From Dehalococcoidia bacterium (GTDB lineage: Bacteria > Chloroflexota > Dehalococcoidia > DSTF01 > JACRBR01), in NCBI GenBank assembly GCA_021731085.1, contig JAKFYB010000003.1, forward strand, positions 124,001 to 188,000: a stretch of DNA of 64,000 bases, in the 5' to 3' direction. How positions within the stretch are numbered: the stretch's first letter is position 1; every line of letters starts with the position of its first letter. The position numbers and the translations under genes are program-made. Below, piece by piece: positions 59,498 through 64,000 of this stretch. The notes under the pieces are model-generated. The model did not search any database. It was not told the DNA's origin and saw only the letters and a list, made by a program, of their open reading frames with translations.

Positions 59498-60195
59498 GCT
59501 TCCGGCCGTCCGCTCTTTCGCCACGCATCGAGCGCCTTCGTTTGTGACGCGAGGATCAACTTCGTGCGATGGACGCGCGTTGGCGACGGCAGGCCGAGCG
59601 CGGCGACGATCTGCTCCGGGCGTCCAGAGCCGGTGTTGTCGTTCTTGAGGCGCATCGCCAGCGTGATCGAGGCTTCGTTGCTCGCGGCGATGGCGATCGT
59701 CTCGACCTGCGCGCGAATGTCGTACGAACGTGTCTCATTTTCGCGCTTGTGCTCCCACGCGATCGTGTCGGCAGCCAGAAACGCATCAACGGCGGCTTGC
59801 ACAGATGTGACGCTGCGCGTGTCCGCCGTAGGCACCTCCACCGAGTACTCCGCGAACTGCATGTCGGCCTGCATCGACGGCAACGCGAGGCCGACTTCCT
59901 GGGCCGCACTAATCGCGATGCCCTCCGGGATCTGGTCGGAAAGCTGGCGAATGAATTCGCGTGGCTGCATCGGCTCTTCGAGGAAGACGTCCATCAGTTC
60001 CGCCTCCGATGTCATACCGACGGCGAGCGGCGCCGCGAGCGCGATCTGGGCGTGCGGCGAGAAGCCTTCGGAGTAGGCAACAGGAATCTGCGCGCGGCGC
60101 AACGCGCGCTCCCAGAAGCGCATCACGTCGAGATGCGAGATGTACTTCATCGCATCGCCGCGCGCGAAGGTGACTCGGAGGCGTTGGGCTTTCAT
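59494..60195 (-). CDS. DUF2344 / TIGR03936-type protein
   Basis: This 233-residue protein starts R-L-R-V-T-F-A-R-G-D-A-M-K-Y-I-S-H-L-D-V-M-R-F-W-E-R-A-L-R-R-A-Q-I-P-V-A-Y-S-E-G-F-S-P-H-A-Q-I-A-L-A-A-P-L, a well-conserved TIGR03936 block. Relatives are often fused or adjacent to radical SAM proteins of the elongator-like type, and no such gene is near here. The C-terminal V-H-R-T-K-L-I-L follows. Function is not established. Coupled to the phosphatase gene. Confidence 0.88.
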   Translation of the reverse strand: MKAQRLRVTFARGDAMKYISHLDVMRFWERALRRAQIPVAYSEGFSPHAQIALAAPLAVGMTSEAELMDVFLEEPMQPREFIRQLSDQIPEGIAISAAQEVGLALPSMQADMQFAEYSVEVPTADTRSVTSVQAAVDAFLAADTIAWEHKRENETRSYDIRAQVETIAIAASNEASITLAMRLKNDNTGSGRPEQIVAALGLPSPTRVHRTKLILASQTKALDAWRKSGRPEA

Positions 60196-60231
60196 CGCGA
60201 TGGACCGCGTTCCACGTGGACGAGTCCGCGT

Positions 60232-61527
60232 CTAGTCATCTTTCTCGTCCAACTTCGTGATGACCACGGACTCGATCTTTACGCCTTTCACGTCGCTCAC
60301 GGTGATGCGGTAGCCGTCCAGCGCGACGCTCTCCCCAGCGTGTGGGATGTGGCCGAGGCGACTCAGCACGAGTCCGGCGACCGTCTCGTACTCCCCTTCC
60401 GGCAGTTCAATCTCGAGCTCTTCCTTCACGTCGTAAATACTCATGCCGCCATCGACCCGCGTACGTTTTTCGTCGATCTCGTCGTACTCCTCTGAAGGCA
60501 CGCCGAGTTCGTCGACGACGCGCCCGACCATCTCTTCGAGCAGTATCTCGAGCGTGATGATGCCGGCGACGCCTCCGTACTCGTCGACGGCGACGGCCAT
60601 CTGCTGACGCTCATCCTGCATGTGCCAGAACAGCTCCGAGACCAGTTTCGTCTCCGGGATGAAGACGGGCGGTCGCAGGAGCGGCTCCAACGACGAGTCC
60701 GCGGATATCTCCCCAGCCGCGAGCGCGCGCAGGACATCCTTGATGCTGATAATGCCGACGACGTTGTCGACCGTGTCGTCGTAGACGGGAAAGCGTGAAT
60801 GTGGCGCACCTGTGAAGGCAGCGTAGAACTCCTGCACCGTCTCGTCCTTTTCGAGCCACACAACCTCATTGCGCGGGATCATGATTTCGTTCGCGCGGCG
60901 GTCGTGAAAATGGAAGACGCGGTCGAGCAGTTCCGCCTCATCCTCACCGACTGCACCTTCCTCCGCGCCGATGTCGATCAGCATGCGGAGCTCCGCCTCC
61001 GTCACGGTGGAGTCCACGCCGCCCTTCACGAACAGGTTCGGCAGTATGGCTAGTGCCCACGTCACAGGGCTTAGCAGCCAGACGAGCGCTTGCACGGGCA
61101 GGGCGACAATCAGCGCGATGCGTTCCGCAGACCGCGAGGCGATGACCTTGGGCGAGTATTCACCGAACTCTGTCGTGATCAGGGGGACCGCGATCAGTGA
61201 GAACAAGAACCCCCAGCTACCGAACAACTCGACCGCAAGCACCGTCCCCGCAGTGGACACGAGGAACACGAACACGTTTTGCAGAACGACGATAGCCCCG
61301 AAGAACTTGTCCTGGTTGGACTTCAATTTGTCGAGCGCAATGGCGCTGCGATGCCCGTCTTCTGCTGCCGCGCGGACGCGAATGCGGTTCGACGCGACGA
61401 CGGCAATCTCGATCGCGTTCACGGCCGCGTAGCCAATCAGGCCGACGACGAACAGCGTGATCGCGATCGGGGTCGGGAAGTTCAGGGATGCCCCTTCAGC
61501 GAGGAGCGGCAGGGGGATGTCTGGCAT
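60232..61527 (-). CDS. CNNM/HlyC-CorC family transporter-like protein
   Basis: This 431-residue membrane protein has an N-terminal DUF21 domain with about four membrane segments (residues ~15-175), two CBS domains at ~205-330 (M-I-P-R-N-E-V-V-W-L and D-V-L-R-A-L-A-A-G-E-I), and a C-terminal CorC/HlyC domain (~345-431: M-S-I-Y-D-V-K-E-E-L-E-I-E-L-P-E-G-E-Y-E-T-V-A-G-L-V-L). Such proteins move Mg/Co or act as regulators. Family assignment is strong. It starts at ATG 61527 after GGAGGGC. Confidence 0.93.
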   Translation of the reverse strand: MPDIPLPLLAEGASLNFPTPIAITLFVVGLIGYAAVNAIEIAVVASNRIRVRAAAEDGHRSAIALDKLKSNQDKFFGAIVVLQNVFVFLVSTAGTVLAVELFGSWGFLFSLIAVPLITTEFGEYSPKVIASRSAERIALIVALPVQALVWLLSPVTWALAILPNLFVKGGVDSTVTEAELRMLIDIGAEEGAVGEDEAELLDRVFHFHDRRANEIMIPRNEVVWLEKDETVQEFYAAFTGAPHSRFPVYDDTVDNVVGIISIKDVLRALAAGEISADSSLEPLLRPPVFIPETKLVSELFWHMQDERQQMAVAVDEYGGVAGIITLEILLEEMVGRVVDELGVPSEEYDEIDEKRTRVDGGMSIYDVKEELEIELPEGEYETVAGLVLSRLGHIPHAGESVALDGYRITVSDVKGVKIESVVITKLDEKDD

Positions 61528-61638
61528 CGAGTGTGGGCGATCGCCCTCCGTGCGGGACCGGGGGTCTCGCGAGTCGACGGAAGTGTAGCGGAAGAACCAG
61601 GCCGTTTGCGCCGACGCGGGCCGACGCTGTTGCGTCGC

Positions 61639-62253
61639 CTACACGACGCGCAGCTCGGGTTCACCATCAGAGAGGCGCTTCTCGATCGCCGTAGCGCCGC
61701 CTTCGAGCATGCTCTCTTCGAGCAGGTGCATCGACCGGTCACACCACTCAATGTATGCACGTCGGTACGCGTTCGCCATCTCCAGCGTCAGCGTCCAAAA
61801 CAGGCCCTGGCGGGGTGAGTGCAGCGCGTGGGAGCCGCCACGAATCTTCTCGCGCAGAACCGTCTCCGAGAAGGCGAGGATCTTCTGCTCCTCTTCCATC
61901 TGGCGGCGCAGGAGGATGAGCATGTCTTCGATTGGCAGTTCGGCGCCGAAGAAGACCTTGATCATGAATGGATCGCGCATGTCCGTCGCCGGCATCGGCT
62001 GGCGCACCCAGCGGGCGAATTCGTCTCGCCCGCCGTCGGTGAGCGCATAGATCTTCTTGTTGGGGCGGCTGTCCTGCACTTCGACGCTCTTGTCGACCCA
62101 GCCCTGTTCCTCCAACGTCTTCAGCGTCGGATAGATCTGGCTCAACTCGGCGTTCCAGAAGTGCTGAACACTGCTATCGAAGAACTGCTTGAGCTCGTAC
62201 CCCGTCATCGGTTTGACCGTGAGGATGCCGAGCAGTGCGTGCTTCAAGGACAT
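61639..62253 (-). CDS. PadR-family transcriptional regulator
   Basis: This 204-residue protein has the PadR N-terminal winged helix: A-L-L-G-I-L-T-V-K-P-M-T-G-Y-E-L-K-Q-F-F-D-S-S-V-Q-H-F-W-N-A-E-L-S-Q-I-Y-P-T-L-K-T-L-E-E-Q-G-W-V. The vinculin-like C-terminal dimer helices follow, with M-R-D-P-F-M-I-K-V-F-F-G. Size is typical for PadR-s1/AphA class. It is the third gene of an operon with two small ORFs and probably binds the AT-rich palindrome at 62744-62763. Inducer unknown. Confidence 0.92.
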   Translation of the reverse strand: MSLKHALLGILTVKPMTGYELKQFFDSSVQHFWNAELSQIYPTLKTLEEQGWVDKSVEVQDSRPNKKIYALTDGGRDEFARWVRQPMPATDMRDPFMIKVFFGAELPIEDMLILLRRQMEEEQKILAFSETVLREKIRGGSHALHSPRQGLFWTLTLEMANAYRRAYIEWCDRSMHLLEESMLEGGATAIEKRLSDGEPELRVV

Positions 62254-62261
62254 GCCGTAGC

Positions 62262-62462
62262 TTACCGGCCGGTCGCGATTGTGGCGCCTGGCTTGAAGAG
62301 CGACGGCTTCGCCACATATGGCAGTTCGCCGAGAAGGGTGAACGTCCAGAGACGATTGCCGCGCTGCGCCTTCCGGAGCTGGCTCAGCATGACGAGGTCT
62401 TCGGTCTCGAGCTCACGCTCGATCTGCATCGCCGCGTGGAGTTCATCTGTGTGGTCAAACAT
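62262..62462 (-). CDS. Small protein in the PadR operon
   Basis: This 66-residue protein starts M-F-D-H-T-D-E-L-H-A-A-M-Q-I-E-R-E-L-E-T-E-D-L-V-M-L and probably forms one helix, then has R-K-A-Q-R-G-N-R-L-W-T-F-T-L-L-G-E-L-P. No family is known to me. It ends 8 bp before padR, which suggests co-translation. Real status is supported by spacing and codon use only. Confidence 0.5.
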   Translation of the reverse strand: MFDHTDELHAAMQIERELETEDLVMLSQLRKAQRGNRLWTFTLLGELPYVAKPSLFKPGATIATGR

Positions 62463-62524
62463 CGCTGCTGCCTTTCAGCCGGCGCTTGTGAGTCGCCGCG
62501 GAGTAGTTGTGGGAGGTGGAGGCC

Positions 62525-62698
62525 CTATGCCGCCTTGGCTACGTCAGCCGATAGCTGTGGCGCCGACCTCGCCCTCGCATCGGCAGCTCGGCGCAGGTCT
62601 TGCCACAGGTACAGCCACTTGCGCTGCTTTTGCTCGTAGTCGCGTTGCGCCTGGATGGCGCCGACGAACTCGACGGCTGCGAAATTGGTGAAGTCCAT
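62525..62698 (-). CDS. Small protein at the head of the PadR operon
   Basis: This 57-residue protein (ATG 62698) has an excellent AGAGGAGGT site, the best in the region. It reads M-D-F-T-N-F-A-A-V-E-F-V-G-A-I-Q-A-Q-R-D-Y-E-Q-K-Q-R-K-W-L-Y-L-W-Q-D-L-R-R, an amphipathic helix rich in aromatic and basic residues. Function unknown. Its 5' region has CAGGGC-N7-GCCCTG (62723-62741) and an AT-rich palindrome. Confidence 0.55.
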   Translation of the reverse strand: MDFTNFAAVEFVGAIQAQRDYEQKQRKWLYLWQDLRRAADARARSAPQLSADVAKAA

Positions 62699-62743
62699 GC
62701 GGTACCTCCTCTTGTCGCATAGCAGGGCCTTTACCGCCCTGTG

Positions 62744-62763
62744 ATATATCGACACTTATATAT
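62744..62763. promoter_or_regulatory. AT-rich palindrome, candidate PadR operator
   Basis: ATATAT-CGACACTT-ATATAT is an inverted repeat with an 8-nt spacer, the layout used by several PadR proteins. It lies 46 bp upstream of the first small gene of the PadR operon, facing serS as well. Confidence 0.5.
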
Positions 62764-62939
62764 AACTCTTTACATATCCAGGTTGCAACATCTGCGGTCG
62801 TCCGGATCTCCTACACTCCATATAACGTCAAGTGAAGGGCAGAAGTGAACCCGATTTACGCAGATTGTGAAATCCTTAACAATCTGTTCATGTGGGTTTG
62901 AAGCTAGAACCTACACGCCGACCCAGATAACCTAGGCCC

Positions 62940-64000
62940 ATGCTGAATCTGCAGTTCATCCGTGAGCACCCGGACGCCGTCAAGAAAGCGCTCGCCGACC
63001 GCCACACAGAGGCGCCCATCGACGAGATTCTTGCGCTCGACGGGGAGCGGCGCGTGGTGCTCGGGCAGACGGAATCGCTGCGGGCGGAACAGAATGCCGC
63101 GAGCAAGAAGATCGGCGCCGCCAAGGATCCTGCTGCCCGCCAACAACTCATCGACGCCACGAAGGATCTCTCCACCCGTCTCGACGACCTGCAACCGCGG
63201 CTACGGGAACTGGACGAGAAGGTGACGTCGCTCCTCCTGGAGATCCCAAACATCCCGGACCCCGCAACGCCGCTGGGCGCCGGCGAGCACGAAAATGTCG
63301 TCATCCAGCAGCACGGCGAGGAATACACCGACGCGTGGCGCAAGCCGCACTATGACCTCGGTGAAGCGCTCGGCATCATCGACTTCGAGCGTGGCGTGCG
63401 GATATCGGGCAGCCGCTTCTATGTCTTGACGGGAGCCGGTGCGCGGCTTCAACGTGCTCTGATCTCATTCATGCTCGAATTGCACACCGACAAGCATGGC
63501 TACACGGAGCAGTACCTTCCCGCGATGGTGAAGGAAGAGACGATGTGGCACAGCGGCCAGCTGCCGAAGTTCCGCGACAATCTCTATCACGACGCCGAAG
63601 AGGACTTCTGGTTCGTGCCGACGGCCGAGGTGCCATTGACGAACCTGCACGGTGACGAGATCCTCGAAGCCGACCAGTTGCCGCTGCACTACACCGCCTA
63701 TACCCCGTGCTTTCGGCGCGAAAAGATGAGCGCCGGACGCGACGTGCGCGGCATCAAGCGCGGCCATCAGTTCGATAAGGTCGAGATGTACAAGTTCTGC
63801 ACGCCGGACACCTCTGGCGACGAACTGCAGTCGATGCTCGAGGATGCGCTCGACGTGTGTAGGGAACTGGGTTTCCGTTACCGCGTCGTCAGCCTGTGCA
63901 CGGGCGACCTCGGCTTTAACGCCGCACGCACATACGACGTTGAGATCTGGTCGCCAGCAATCGGCGAGTGGCTCGAAGTTTCGTCCGTAAGCAATTGCAC
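62940..64000 (+). CDS. serS: Seryl-tRNA synthetase, C-terminus cut by window edge
   Basis: The frame opens at ATG 62940 and runs off the end, covering 353 residues. The N-terminal M-L-N-L-Q-F-I-R-E-H-P-D-A-V-K-K-A-L and the long coiled-coil arm (~residues 30-95), which contacts tRNA-Ser, are typical. The class II part has motif 2 in T-P-C-F-R-R-E-K-M-S-A-G-R-D-V-R-G-I-K-R-G-H-Q-F-D-K-V-E and T-A-E-V-P-L-T-N-L-H. The end seen (E-V-S-S-V-S-N-C) is just before motif 3. It is divergent from the PadR operon. No T-box leader is visible. Confidence 0.95.
   Translation, partial: MLNLQFIREHPDAVKKALADRHTEAPIDEILALDGERRVVLGQTESLRAEQNAASKKIGAAKDPAARQQLIDATKDLSTRLDDLQPRLRELDEKVTSLLLEIPNIPDPATPLGAGEHENVVIQQHGEEYTDAWRKPHYDLGEALGIIDFERGVRISGSRFYVLTGAGARLQRALISFMLELHTDKHGYTEQYLPAMVKEETMWHSGQLPKFRDNLYHDAEEDFWFVPTAEVPLTNLHGDEILEADQLPLHYTAYTPCFRREKMSAGRDVRGIKRGHQFDKVEMYKFCTPDTSGDELQSMLEDALDVCRELGFRYRVVSLCTGDLGFNAARTYDVEIWSPAIGEWLEVSSVSNC

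Noticed and set aside
62764-62939. T-box leader before serS
   Set aside because: I looked for the conserved T-box bulge sequence and a terminator before serS and found neither.

Overview
The window is a GC-rich bacterial chromosome segment, most probably from a Chloroflexota lineage (Dehalococcoidia-like). This is inferred from a one-chain glycyl-tRNA synthetase, an F420-type reductase, DUF3105 and DUF2795 proteins, a ferritin-VIT1 fusion, an archaellin-like protein and many intergenic REP/MITE-like repeats. I see no rRNA, tRNA, CRISPR array, transposase, phage or plasmid genes. The window is cut at both ends: a DUF3105 lipoprotein runs off the left edge and seryl-tRNA synthetase off the right.

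Layout. 1-9.8 kb: DUF3105 lipoprotein, glycyl-tRNA synthetase, a PII-like c-di-AMP receptor, a broken endonuclease-like gene, ndk, tsaB, a 2-hydroxyacid dehydrogenase overlapping lysA, and two tandem ferritin-like proteins. 9.9-16.6 kb: an overlapping addA-addB type recombination helicase/nuclease pair. 16.6-24.3 kb is accessory in character: F420-type reductase, small Cys-pair lipoproteins, vapBC, SDR, trmO, a winged-helix regulator, csrA, a frameshifted archaellin-like gene behind a membrane protein gene, and most of the repeats. 24.4-26.2 kb: csoR divergent from trxA-trxB with a palindromic operator inside the promoter. 26.5-37.1 kb: a GAF/degenerate-GGDEF protein convergent with rpoC, rpoB and sppA. 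37.2-48.2 kb: a frameshifted GNAT gene, a ferritin-VIT1 iron transporter, DinB-like protein, a SWIM-finger small protein behind a possible attenuator, a lytic transglycosylase, rimI, an esterase, asd, a second degenerate GGDEF protein, an MBL-fold hydrolase and small unknowns. 48.5-54.9 kb: a surface-polysaccharide block (rfbC, rfbD, an epimerase, a UDP-sugar dehydrogenase, GT2 and GT4 transferases), with the last two junctions overlapping by 4 bp. 54.9-64 kb: two DinB-like proteins, an amidase, membrane and small proteins, a phosphatase coupled to a DUF2344 protein, a CNNM-type transporter, a PadR operon and serS.

The housekeeping genes cover transcription (rpoB, rpoC), translation (glyS, serS, tsaB, trmO, rimI), lysine/aspartate-family synthesis (asd, lysA), nucleotide balance (ndk) and repair (addAB). 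The less ordinary parts are: a complete diiron protein paired with a paralog that has lost its metal-binding glutamates; a thioredoxin system apparently under CsoR control; an archaellin-like ectodomain on a lipoprotein-like leader; a leader-peptide/terminator arrangement before a SWIM protein; GGA motifs suggesting csrA self-regulation; and three single-base frameshifts. Several genes have a -10-like hexamer 6-9 nt before the start codon and no Shine-Dalgarno, suggesting leaderless mRNAs.
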